Source: Heliopora coerulea
Lineage: Eukaryota; Cnidaria; Anthozoa; Scleralcyonacea; Helioporidae
Reading direction: 5' to 3'
Length of the DNA: 64,000 nt
Assembly (NCBI GenBank): GCA_030142905.1
Contig: JASJOG010000294.1
Location: 1-64,000, forward strand
Both the position numbers and the translations under genes were made by a program. The notes under the pieces are model-generated. The model worked only from the letters and a program-made list of their open reading frames with translations. It searched no databases and had not been told where the DNA came from. Below, piece by piece: positions 54,953 through 64,000 of this stretch; position 1 is the stretch's first letter; each line of letters begins with the position of its first letter.

Positions 54953-55084
54953 GATATATATATATATATATATATATTTATAAGAAAATCATAACCGTGT
55001 CGTATCTGTATATGTGATACAGACACGTATGCTTTATCCTGAAATTCTCCTCAAATGTTTTCCACCTTTCGTAGGGAATCACCG

Positions 55085-55201
55085 TATAAAGTGTTTCGTT
55101 TTATAAGACATTTACAAAACTCGTAGCACGTGCTTTATCGGATCCAAAACGCTTGGCTGTCGCCTCGAGCTTTATATCCGATAAAGCACTCCTGCTTTAT
55201 C

Positions 55202-55206
<5 letters not shown>
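55085..55206. repeat. Dispersed repeat (copy of 6290-6400)
   Basis: GTGCTTTATCGGATCCAAAA to ATCCGATAAAGCACTCCTG, with a self-complementary arrangement, as at 6310-6380. Ends in a TA microsatellite. Confidence 0.55.

Positions 55207-55250
<44 letters not shown>
55203..55250. repeat. (TA)n microsatellite
   Basis: About 24 TA units separate the dispersed repeat from the hammerhead-like motif at 55264. Confidence 0.9.
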
Positions 55251-55251
<1 letters not shown>

Positions 55252-55263
55252 CCACAGACGGAA

Positions 55264-55291
55264 CCGTTTCGGCCTACTGGGCCTCATCAAT
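55264..55291 (-). ncRNA. Hammerhead-like motif (best core match in the window)
   Basis: The minus strand reads TTGATGA, GGCC-CAGTA-GGCC, GAAACGG. Here no extra base precedes the stem, so it fits the hammerhead core except for T in place of the invariant C3. It adjoins a long TA tract, as at 43369 and 59228. Confidence 0.45.
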
Positions 55292-55412
55292 GTAGTGCTG
55301 ACGAGCAGGACTATCTAATTACACGAGCAGGAATATCTAATAATAGCAGGATTATCAACTACATAATTTTTTATTTTTTTTTTTTAACTATTTGGATTAG
55401 CTTCTATAAATA

Positions 55413-55472
55413 TGTAGTAGTAGTAGTAGTAGCAGCAGTAGTAGCAGCAGTAGTAGTAGTAGTAGCAGCAGC

Positions 55473-55532
<60 letters not shown>
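55413..55532. repeat. (TAG)n microsatellite with CAG interruptions
   Basis: About 120 bp of TAG/GTA triplets with several CAG runs. It precedes a plus-strand LINE 3' UTR-like sequence. Confidence 0.9.
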
Positions 55533-55646
55533 TAATTTGTATTTGTAATGTATTACGCCCCTCCTGTAAATCAGCTTAGTTTCTAAAAAAAGTTGTGAGA
55601 GGCTAGCGTTTTTAAATAAAAGCGATATATGTATGTATGTATATAG
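55533..55646 (+). mobile_element. LINE 3' UTR fragment
   Basis: ACGCCCCTCCTGTAAATCAG, GTTGTGAGAGGCT and TTTAAATAAAAGCGATA followed by TGTATGTA repeats resemble the 3' end of L2-type LINEs of corals (recognised from memory). No coding part is present. Confidence 0.5.
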
Positions 55647-55808
55647 GCAACTCAAATGTCCCACACTTGTGGTACATCTAAGCCATGCCAGAGTGCTCTA
55701 ACTAGAGACTAGTGAGCGTGCGCAAATTCGCTAGCGGCATGACTCATCCTGTAGAGTGCTCAATATGAACCTAGAGGCCATAGAGTGATATCCAACTATA
55801 TATATATA

Positions 55809-56684
55809 CAGTGGAACTCCGCCTTACGACCACCCCGTTAATACGACCACTTTTTTTTTTTTTCCCCGAATAAGAGCTAACTATTTTTCTTAACTGAAAA
55901 CCTCGTTAATACGACCAACGACCATATTTTGATGTCTCCTACTGTTTAATACGACCACTCAACGTGTTGAGTAATGCCCTTTTGATGTCAAATTCTGATA
56001 TGCGGTGTATAATTATCTTAATCAATTACACATACGGCAAATAATTAACACTTAAACGTTTTTCAATATTCATTTTAATTTTTATTAAACAGACAGAACG
56101 TGATTAAATATGTTTTTGGGTCGTTTTATCTTTTTCTTGCCTTCTTTTTTCTGCCACTTTCTTCTGCTGTTCTCTTTTGGCCACATTCCATTTCGACTCT
56201 AACGAATAGGTTATTCGGGATGTCCAGCAAGTTGCTTAGCAAGTCAATGTTCTTTTCCTGCCCCATAAATTTGTAAATGCATGGAATCTCCATTCCATAT
56301 CCCTCGCCCCGATTGACACCTGTTCCAATAACTTTAGCCTCTGCCTCGCCAGAGTAATCTGCCAAGCTCAAACCGATTGGCTTGAGTGTCGGAAAAACCA
56401 ACGGAAGCTTACAGATATTTTTAAACCTAAATAAATTTAAATAACTAATATAGGGGTTTATTATCAAGGTTATTCATCTCATTTGGTTAATTTTGTTGAA
56501 TTGCGTTCAGTTAATAAAATTTATTTGTGGATTATTTTGTGGTTTTAGCGTTATGCTAATTGAAATCTGACTCCGTTTCCCATGACGTCATTTAAAAAAA
56601 CATTTGTTACGTATCTGATCCACCCCCGTTAATACGACCAAATTTTTTCGGCCCAACGGTGCTCGTATTAACGGGGTTCCACTA
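55809..56684. mobile_element. pogo/Tigger-like element with terminal inverted repeats
   Basis: The left end CAGTGGAACTCCGCCTTACG and (reverse complement) right end AGTGGAACCCCGTTAATACG share GTTAATACGACCA repeats. It is embedded in TA microsatellites, so the TA duplication cannot be judged. About 876 bp with one minus-strand ORF (56126-56467). Confidence 0.75.
56126..56467 (-). CDS. Unidentified protein fragment inside a pogo-like element
   Basis: A 113-codon frame contains LPLVFPTLKPIGLSLADYSG, GEGYGMEIPCIYKFMG and NLLDIPNNLFVRVEMECGQ, and ends in a very basic tail (KKKARKR). It has protein-like composition, with a probable acceptor just upstream of LPLVFP (AAAATATCTGTAAG). It is not a recognisable transposase core. 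It may be part of the element's own protein or a captured host exon. Confidence 0.35.
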   Translation of the reverse strand: MIINPYISYLNLFRFKNICKLPLVFPTLKPIGLSLADYSGEAEAKVIGTGVNRGEGYGMEIPCIYKFMGQEKNIDLLSNLLDIPNNLFVRVEMECGQKRTAEESGRKKKARKR

Positions 56685-56699
56685 TATATATATATACAC

Positions 56700-56701
56700 T
56701 T

Positions 56702-56764
<63 letters not shown>
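56700..56764. repeat. (CA)n and (TA)n microsatellite
   Basis: ACAC run followed by a long TA run just right of the pogo-like element. Confidence 0.9.
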
Positions 56765-56767
<3 letters not shown>

Positions 56768-57818
56768 GCATATATGTATACATAGAGAAGGTGACCAGAT
56801 ATCCGGTACATAGACAAAATCATAAGGAGAGAGATTGTAGAAATGTTTTCATTAAAAGCAGAGTACTGTGGAAATAGTACCATTTTTTATTGCAGAGGAC
56901 TATAGAAATACTAAAAATGGGCATAACTATGGAACAATGTCGAGCAAGAATTGACGCCACAGCATATTTTAGATATTCCGTTTTGGACGGGAATGCATCA
57001 GGAGCCGTCAGCAAATATTCTGTATTGATTTTTATTAATATAGACGGTACATCAAAATTAAACTAAACTTTCAAGAGAGAAAATTTTTCACACTAAGGCC
57101 GTTAAGTCGAAGCGGCCACGTAAGAGGGACCCTACAGTTGTCATGAAAGTCATGTAAGGACAGTACCATTCATACTAACGTACTACATATATTACTGGGG
57201 GCTGTAGATTCAAAACATGTTCCCTAAATAGAAAAAAGAAATTGAAAATCCTCCGTCTCTTTTTCCGTTTTCCTTTAGCAGTCATTTACAAAATCCACAT
57301 CTTAAGTCAGAGTTTATGATCAATGAGAGTATTTAAAATTTAACGGGTGAAATTACCAGTAATGATAGATATACGTTTTCAAAGAATGGCCCTGATTATA
57401 TGCCCCTGATCGGGGACGTTACCCTTGCTTTTTTCCATCAAATTTCGGTAGCGGAGATTATATCTAGCTAATCCGGCAAATAAGTTCTAGTTATAATGAA
57501 CAGCGCTATTATATTCTGCACAAAAGACTTTAAATTTTAAGTACCAAATCGCAAGTTATGGACTTTAAAGTGGTGTTCAGAGGATAAAATTCAAGTTCGG
57601 AAAAGTAGTCCTATTTACTCGCCTGTACCTACTTCCCGGATAAGCTATCTGGACATCGTATAACCAGCACCAAAAGCGTAGCTCGTATAATTTGTATAAA
57701 TAAACGATGCACTATATGTCACTCGGAGATTTGTACCTGTTCTTTTATGGCCAATCACTAAGTTCTGGAGAAGGGTCAGCATTTTTGAACGAATTTCCAA
57801 CAATCGTACATGATTTAC
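56765..57818. other. TLDc copy 2 intron side, nothing identified
   Basis: No coding domain was found. The last 150 bp before the exon (AAGTTCTGGAGAAGGGTCAGC..) resemble 7590-7655, intron sequence shared by the two TLDc copies. Confidence 0.4.
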
Positions 57819-58070
57819 CTGCGCAGTCCTGATCAGAATATCCTCCAAAGATATAATTCTCTACTTTTACCAAGACCACCGTGGGTCCCTTATTGTCGCA
57901 AAATGCATGAAAGTCCGCTACTCTCCAACCATCCCTGTAAGCTCGATAACAAAGACGCCACTGAAACTGATTGTTCAACCACTCTTTCAGTAGCTTGCAA
58001 TATTCATGATTACCATTCAAAATTATGGAAGTGTGGCATAAATTGCAAGGGACCGCAACAGGACGGCAAG
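57819..58070 (-). CDS. TLDc-domain gene copy 2, internal exon A
   Basis: Paralogue of exon A at 7656-7907: the same 252-nt length, acceptor (AATCCATCTAG), donor (CAG|GTAAATC) and phase 1 at both ends. It encodes SIILNGNHEYCKLLKEWL, WRLCYRAYRDGW, FHAFCDNKGPTVVLVKV and YIFGGYSDQDCAG. The usual Trp before the donor (QNWEG in copy 1) is Cys here. Frame intact. The downstream exon B (41209-41522) is 16.3 kb away. Immediately upstream (58284) lies a TIR transposon, so further 5' exons would have to lie before or beyond it. Could be a functional gene with a long intron, or separated exons of a broken gene. Confidence 0.75.
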
Positions 58071-58819
58071 CTAGATGGATTATACTTTTTATTGGTATTA
58101 AATAGCTTTCTTTGTCAGCATACATTTTAGACTTGTATAGTGGGTCGGTATTCAGTGACTATATTTTTTCTTCATCGGCATTTTCGTGGCACGTAATTTT
58201 CGTTATTTTTGTTTTGATTTTGAACTTTAGACGCTTTCTGTGTTCCCCTTTAATTTATCAAACTCCAGGGCATTCTTTAACGTTATAACTACTGGGGCAT
58301 TTACCCCAGTAGGTACTTTGCTTGCCCCAGTGGGGTGAAGCAAAATTTTCGGTTTTTGCTCCAGTAGACTGGGCCCTTTTCATTATTGATAAAGAAGAAT
58401 TCAGGCTTTCACCTACCCCCTTCCCTCTAATAATCCTTGGAGGTCGTCAAATCCCTATCTTCTGGAAAGACACATTCTCGTCCCCAGACCCTCTCCCGCT
58501 GGTCAACTGGTGCGCGGAAGCCGGAAAGTGAAAACAAAGTGGCCTGGACAAGAGTCGTTCTCATGCTCCTTGATTCGTACTGCACTTCAGGAGACAAAAA
58601 AATATAAAGTTTAAATTTACTTGAATTGTTGTTCGTATCGTTGGTGAGTTGGCACTATCTTGGAGAGAGAGAGAGGTAAGTTGTTCTATTACTATAAAAT
58701 TTCTGCTGTTTAACATATCCTAAAAGCAGCTTTGATTCGAAGCAGCTCCTTGGCCCTTGCTGGCTTGGCGTGAAGAATTTTGAGTTCTATTACTATTATT
58801 GTTGCACATATCACTTTAA

Positions 58820-58899
58820 TATATAGATAGATAGATAGATAGATAGATGGATGGATGGATGGATGGATGGATGGATAGATAGATAGGTAGGTAGACAGG

Positions 58900-58972
<73 letters not shown>

Positions 58973-58992
58973 GCATGGATAGATAGATAAAT
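58820..58992. repeat. (GATA/GATG)n microsatellite
   Basis: About 170 bp of tetranucleotide repeats, mainly GATA with a GATG block. Open frames here (Tyr/Leu/Ser repeats) are artefacts. Confidence 0.95.
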
Positions 58993-59022
58993 GTTGTGAT
59001 CAAACACAAGTATCAGTTTATA

Positions 59023-59222
59023 AGGAAAATTTCATTTGGCAGTAAGAAAGAAAGAATAAAAGGATAAGCCACTAGATTTTGATAGGATTTTTATTGTTGC
59101 ACAAACGTTTTCGCACCTGAGGAGCTTAAAGAAGCTAAAACGTTTGTGCAGCAATAAAGATCCTATCAAAATCGAGTGGCTTATCCTTTCATTCTTTCTT
59201 TCTTACTGCCAAATGAAATTTT

Positions 59223-59228
<6 letters not shown>
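59023..59228. repeat. Palindrome with hammerhead-like centre
   Basis: Arms of about 88 bp (59023-59112 and 59141-59228) are inverted repeats with few differences. The centre reads CTGAGGA, GCTT-AAAG-AAGC, TAAAACG (59117-59143). A TA microsatellite (59226-59262) follows, as at the other palindromes. Confidence 0.8.
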
Positions 59229-59261
<33 letters not shown>

Positions 59262-59384
59262 AGGCATTTTTAAGTCATTGGTTTAGTTCATTCATCTACA
59301 AAATTACAGTTCATTATCCTCACTGATTTATGAATGTATATCACGGTTTTGATCCAGTCATCCAGAACTTCTAACAATAACAAC

Positions 59385-60980
59385 AACAATAGTCGTTTTA
59401 CGGCCGTTTTCCCTGCTTACGCAAGGGTTGGCCGGCAGCTCTACACAGCAGCCTTCTCCACCTCTCCCTATCCTTCGCATCTTTCCTTTTCAACCCGCAC
59501 TCTCTCATGTACTTTTCCACCACCTGGCTCCATGTCATCCTCGGCCTTCCCCGTCCTCTCTTGTCTTCCACCTCGAACGACATGATCTTTTTCACCCAAT
59601 CATCATCATCCTTCCGCAGCACGTGTCCCAACCATCTTAACCTATTCCGTTTCACGGCGTCAGACACTGACTGAATCCCCAGTCTTTCCCTCAGCTCTGC
59701 ACTCGGGACTCTATCCCTCAGCGATACACCACACATCCATCTCACCATCCTCGTCTCCGTACGTTCCAATCTCCCACTCTGCTCCGCCGTCATGGCCCAC
59801 GTTTCATTTCCATATATCACAGTACTCCTCACACACGTCACAAACAGCTTCCCCTTCAGCATAAGTGACACTTCCTTTCTTGTCAAGATCCCTGACAACT
59901 CCTTAAACTTCCTCCACGCACAACGTGCCCTTGTCACGGATGCAGAATTCGCTCCTCTACCCCCATTCAGCATATCAACCAGGTAACAAAACTTTCCAAC
60001 ATTCTCTAAGTGAACCCCATTTCTCAGATCCAAGCTCTCCTCCACATTCCTATCCTCTTCATCACCTTCTCTTTCACACGTCTTGCAAAAAACGTATCCT
60101 CAGCTCTAACCAGAGAGCCCTTCACACCTGAGCATCACTTGTGTACCCATCCATTGCATCCCGTACATCTGATTGAATTGCTCCTAACACCCTTTCCACA
60201 TACAGTACATGGCCACTTCCCCAGTCTTTCAACATCACCACAATTCTTCCCTGACACCATCATCTTTGTCCTACCAATGTTCGTCTTCAACCCTTTCGCC
60301 TCCATGCACCCTTTTCACCGCAACACTTTCCCCTTAAGTTCCTCAACGCTCTCAGCCATCAGAACTAAATCATCAGCATATAACAGCTCCCATGGCAGGC
60401 CCTCCTTAACATCTTGCGTCAGCGCCTCCATCACAACCACAAACAGTAATGGACTTAGAACCGATCCCTTCACCTCAAACTCGTCACTGTTTCCATGCTT
60501 CGTTTTCACCATTTTTCTCTCTTTCTTATACATCATCATCACTGCTTTCACCAGCCATTCTTTAACCTCCAGCCTCTTCAATGCCCACCTAACCACTTCT
60601 CTTGGTATCCTATCAAATGCCTTCTCCAGATCCACAAATGCGTAATACAAATATCTCTTTTACCAGAAACTTCTCCTGCATCTGTCGTACCACAAAGATC
60701 CCATCTGTTGTCCCCTTCCCTGGTATAAATGCATGCCATTAATATTTACCCTCCCTCTCAACCTTCTCTCCAGAACCCTCTCAAATACCTTCATCCCGTG
60801 TTCTATCAGCTTTATTGCCCTATGTGCCCCACACTCCAATGGGTCACCTTTCCCCTTGTAAATGGGTAAAAGAGTACTCAGCTCCCAGTCCCTTGATATC
60901 TTTTCATCGTCCACTGCCATATTGCAGATCTCTGTCATCTTCACCCCTACCTGACCTGACCTGATATAATTTATCACTCC
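59385..60980 (-). mobile_element. RTE-like LINE fragment, antisense
   Basis: Minus-strand frames: 60977-60660 (DWELSTLLPIYKGKGDPLEC, then R.IKLIEHGMKVFERVLERR), 60650-60315 (AFVDLEKAFDRIPREV, motif A; GSVLSPLLFVVVME, motif B with VRQGS partly lost; ELLYADDLVLMAES, motif C YADD), and 60045-59398 (FCYLVDML, RLERTETRMVRWMCGVSLRD, RLRWLGHVLRKDDDD, GRGRPRMTW). The YADD box and the RWLGHVLR..R.GRPR.TW tail separate it from the FADD LINEs to the left. Two frame breaks. An ACAACAA tail at 59376-59388 marks the 3' end. Clade naming is tentative. Confidence 0.75.
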
Positions 60981-61179
60981 AGTATTCTAAGTCACTAAGT
61001 GTATATAATTTATCACTTCAGTCTCTAAATGTATATAATTTATCAATTGAAATTTTCCTTTACCAAAAATACCTATAACCTTGAGTTTTATCAAGTAAAA
61101 TGCTGAATATTATTTGTAATATACTATAACTTCTTAGGTCAATTGATATACTGCTTTACTGTATTTTAATTTCATTACC

Positions 61180-61720
61180 AGAAAGCTGTATTTGGAAGCT
61201 GAAAATGAAAAGGAAAGAGAAAAGTGGCTATGAGAAGCACATCGAGAGCAAGAAAAATATACTACAGGGATCCAGTAACATATGCAGAAATAAGAGATGT
61301 CATTGGTCAGCAAGAGATGAAGAAAACATCAGAATTATTGAAAGATTGTCTTTGTTATTCTGTACAAATTGATGGCAGTGCAGACAGGCAGCGAGTTGAT
61401 TCTAAATTCATAACTGCAAGGTTTCTACCACCGGAAGAGGTAAATGTTAATACAGTTTTTTGGGGGGATTTCATCAAGTAAATTAGGGGCTGCAGTAAGG
61501 CTGCTCAATGCCTTTGTGTCTTGTTTAAATGACGTTAAGGTTGAGACAACGAAACTACTAGGTGTAACAACAGATGGAGAAAATGGCAACACAGGAAAGA
61601 ATGGTGGGTTGTAGAAACTATTAAAAGAACACACAGGAAAAGAAATCCTGATTGCATGGTGTATTTGCGGTCACTCAGATTTGGCTTTAGAATCTGGATG
61701 GAAAAGGGACTGCAGTTTTT
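61180..61720 (+). pseudogene. hAT transposase fragment (DUF4371/ZNF862-like)
   Basis: The frame contains YYRDPVTYAEIRDVIG, CLCYSVQIDGSADRQRVDSK, FITARFLPPEEVNV. After a frameshift at a G6 run (61460) it reads LLNAFVSCLNDVKVET, LLGVTTDGENGNTGKNGG (TDGA-like catalytic Asp region), stop, KLLKEHTGKEILIAWCICGH. This is the DUF4371 part of hAT transposases related to the ZNF862 group. The zinc finger and hATC ends are missing. It is probably the autonomous gene remnant of the enclosing TIR element. Confidence 0.7.
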
Positions 61721-62194
61721 GACCCAAGACCTACAGCTTATGAGTTTTTGAAAAGAAGAGAGGTGCAACAGACAACCAAGCAATGGACTTTTCCAGAATC
61801 GGGATTTTATGAAGAAACTTTTTATGAATGACACTTAATGCCTTTGAGACATACGACATTCTCTAGTACAGAAACTCATGTATACACTGAAAACTTATCC
61901 TAGATTTTACTATTTTTATAAGATTTAATTTTGTGTTTTTCACTTTATTCCCGTTATTTGAAATCTTATACTGACAAGCAAAGTCAAGCCACAGAAAAGT
62001 TTCTGTGTGCAGATGGAGAAACTCTTGTTAGAATAACTGTTGTCTGTGTATTTTTGCCTGTTATTTGCCTTTGTTTTATCGTGTTTAAAACAAAAGTCAG
62101 AAAGAATGGTCTTAGTGTACAGTACTGTACACTAAATTCAGTAAAGTGCGTGGGGAAAAGGGTCCCCTTACATACTTTGCCCCAGTAGTCATAA

Positions 62195-62940
62195 TTCCTT
62201 AAAAAATGCACTGTCAAACTCCTATTTTCTTCCACATATAAATTTGCTATATTTCTAGAATCCTACCAACCATGCCAACTGAAATAAGTTACAACTTTAA
62301 TCTGTTTAAATCTTTAATCATAGTACAGTTCTCATCAGTTTTAGTAAATTCTTTTTCATGGCATATCAAAGCAGATACGTAGATACTTTCGTTAATCATA
62401 TCTAGGGGTCCACAGATTCCAGCGGGGCGTCGGAAGTAGGAAAGCAGGGGAGCATCAGCCCCCAATACTTTGTTGAGGGTCGGACCAGATTGTGTGGGCC
62501 ACTACTTATTTTACTGGCTAGTAAAACTGCAAATTTATTACCATATGAGATCACTGCTGAATTATTTCTTTACAGCCCTAAGAAAATCGCACATTCGACT
62601 TCAAGCAACATCCACGGGTTATCGTAGTTGGCACTTGTAAAATGCTCAAGGGCAACTGGCCATTGGCGCTTTTACCTTCAGAGAACGCTTTAAGACACAC
62701 CCATATGGAGATTGGGATCTCACTGGGCCCCCACATTTATCGTAATTTCAACGCTTCTCGATTCCAGATAGAATTTCATGAGGTAGTTTGTTTCTAAGTT
62801 TCGTAGGTCTTCAACAAATTATATTCGAATTTAAAATACAATGTGACAATGCTTAGTTCTGGTAGCGATAGTATTTTCACTGCATACACACTCCCATTTC
62901 CCTCGGGCATTTTATAATATTTTAATGCTAAGCTATCAGA
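62195..62940. other. TRIM copy 2 3' flank/intron
   Basis: No gene recognised. Because the TRIM donor at 62941-62946 is conserved, this is probably intron or decayed 3' sequence. Confidence 0.4.
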
Positions 62941-62946
62941 CCTTAC

Positions 62947-64000
62947 CAAGTTTTCCCAATTTATGTAAGAAATTTGTGGTGTCGATATCGTTGATCGAGG
63001 TTTCATACTCCACGGCCGCTCATCCTTAACCTTTTCTACATTTTCGTCAATCATCTTTTGCGAAAAAAGAATTTCCTCGTCGTTGCCTTTCTGCAGGAGG
63101 TTCCTGGGAAGATTGAGGGAACATTTTGCCTTGTCCACGCAACCTTTTACTTCAACATTTTGCTTTGAAAGTGGCTCATAGGTTTCGTTATATTTTTTGT
63201 CGACTTCATTCTTCCTAACTTTAGCTTTCTCTTCAAGGTTTCGAGTGAATGTTTTTAAAGCTTCTTTTTTTGTCGGTCGAATTTATTCTTTGCGTTTTTT
63301 GCATTTTCTTTGAGGGACTGTGTGACATTTGATATCAATTTCGTCATTTGGTTGCCCTCCAGCCTTTGTTCCAGGAATTCGCAACGTGACCGTAATACTT
63401 CTCTTTGCTTCTTGGCTACTTCGGGCAATGGATAACACAAATGATCTGGTCGCACGTGATCAAAATCCATGCAATATCTACAAATTAGCTCTTTACAAGT
63501 TTCACAGTAGAACTTAAGACTTTTATTTTCATGTTTCTTACAGTGAAGTTTCGCTTCAATCTTAGCTTGATTTTCCGGTTGAATCAACTCGCTTATTGAC
63601 AAAACAATGTGTTTCTTGTTGCCAAGCCAGATATCATGAGTCGCAGAACATTTCGCACACATGAATTTCTCGCAGGTTGAACTTCTGCTTTTGCGAGGTT
63701 CTTGGCACACTGAACATTTTGAAGTCTTTGCTCGGCGTTGAATCGCCATGACGTCCAGCATATTACGGATAAAATGACTGCTGCCCATTTCTGCCACTTC
63801 ATCGTTTAGCTTCAGAGTAAATTCTGATCGACATGTCGGACAGCTGAATTCTTTAATCTCCTTACCAACTGCTTTCTCGCAATGCTTTTTCACAAACCTC
63901 TCCAAACAGCATTTACAAAACGAATGAAAGCACGGCAAGGTTCGAGGATCGTTCAACGTTTCCAAACAAATCGAGCACGTGAGCAAACTTTCGAGCTGGT
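62947..64000 (-). pseudogene. TRIM copy 2, frameshifted; 5' end beyond window
   Basis: Reading from the right edge: QLESLLTCSICLETLNDPRT, an intact C3HC4 RING, B-box 1 (KCSVCQEP...CEKFMCAKC), B-box 2 (LHCKKHENKSLKFYCETC) and coiled coil. It is colinear with the 9957-11091 gene. At about 63268-63274 an A7 run (on the minus strand) shifts the frame and gives a stop at 63255; the next frame continues the coiled coil to KGNDEEILFSQKMIDENVEK. A second lesion, a deletion of roughly 30 bp after WSMKP between similar GTATGAAAC/GAATATCAA stretches, shifts the frame again. The splice donor GG|TAAGG at 62947 is retained. The start codon lies outside the window. The homopolymer lesion could be an assembly error, but the second lesion makes a pseudogene likely. 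Confidence 0.8.

Larger units (their letters stand above)
58284..62194. mobile_element. 3.9-kb TIR element between TLDc and TRIM copy 2
   Basis: The left end TTATAACTACTGGGGCA and the reverse complement of the right end, TTATGACTACTGGGGCA, differ at one base of 17. CCCCAGT motifs repeat just inside the left end. It contains a hAT-type transposase fragment (61224-61700), an antisense LINE, a GATA tract and a palindrome. A clear 8-bp duplication was not found, so its assignment to hAT rests on the internal fragment. Confidence 0.65.

Noticed and set aside
55404..55664. Poly-Thr/Ala protein
   Set aside because: Translation of a TAG/CAG microsatellite.
56659..56883. Tyr-Ile and Thr-His repeat ORFs
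   Set aside because: Translation of TA and CA microsatellites.
58710..59009. Tyr-Leu-Ser-Ile repeat proteins
   Set aside because: Translation of the GATA microsatellite in several frames.
60010..60645. 211-codon plus-strand ORF
   Set aside because: Antisense shadow of the RTE-like reverse transcriptase.
1..64000. CRISPR array, bacterial operon or prophage
   Set aside because: Introns, LINEs and eukaryotic DNA transposons throughout; no regularly spaced identical repeats with unique spacers.

Overview
The window looks like nuclear DNA from an anthozoan cnidarian, most likely a stony coral or a close relative. It is AT-rich and gene-poor. The host genes recognised are a single-exon RING/B-box/coiled-coil TRIM gene and TLDc-domain exons with eukaryotic splice sites, both families that are expanded in corals. 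The rest is mostly mobile DNA: CR1/L2-like LINEs, Penelope-like elements (PLEs), tRNA-derived SINEs, Tc1/mariner, pogo/Tigger-like, hAT, ISL2EU-like and PIF/Harbinger elements, plus microsatellites. The species assignment is inference; no search was run.

Host genes form a duplicated cassette on the minus strand. Copy 1 has TRIM (9957-11091) upstream of TLDc exons A (7656-7907) and B (3953-4266). Copy 2 has a damaged TRIM running off the right edge (62947-64000) upstream of TLDc exons A (57819-58070) and B (41209-41522). Exon lengths (252 and 314 nt) and splice phase are identical in the two copies. In copy 2 the A-B intron has swollen to about 16 kb of repeats, and a 3.9 kb TIR element sits between TRIM and TLDc. 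In both copies a small exon-like ORF, with a signal-peptide-like start in copy 2, lies between exons A and B.

Left to right: 1-12.5 kb holds TLDc copy 1, TRIM copy 1, a pogo-like MITE, a palindrome and SINEs. 12.5-16.1 kb is a decayed hAT element. 16.6-18.1 kb is a pogo-like element carrying a LINE fragment. 18.4-21.7 kb is an ISL2EU-like transposase pseudogene split by a hAT element with an 8-bp target duplication. 24.2-37.1 kb is a LINE graveyard. Its main member is a 9.4 kb CR1-like LINE with an esterase-type ORF1. That LINE is interrupted by an inverted pair of SINEs and by a Tc1/mariner element, and the Tc1 element is itself interrupted by an antisense LINE. 39-40.7 kb has a hAT-like MITE and a PLE remnant. 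43.2-53.4 kb is a repeat complex containing a 1348-bp inverted repeat with no differences seen, and a Harbinger transposon whose unoccupied target site survives in a paralogous copy. 53.8-57 kb has LINE tails, microsatellites and a third pogo-like element. 58.3-62.2 kb is the TIR element, with an RTE-like LINE and a hAT-type transposase fragment inside it.

The most interesting structures are the 1348-bp inverted repeat, a recurring hammerhead-like hairpin motif found just downstream of two GIY-YIG PLE remnants and in three palindromes, the TRIM-TLDc cassette duplication with its conserved internal exon, and datable nested insertions with exact target duplications. Almost all mobile-element genes are visibly broken. 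All calls were made by reading the sequence.
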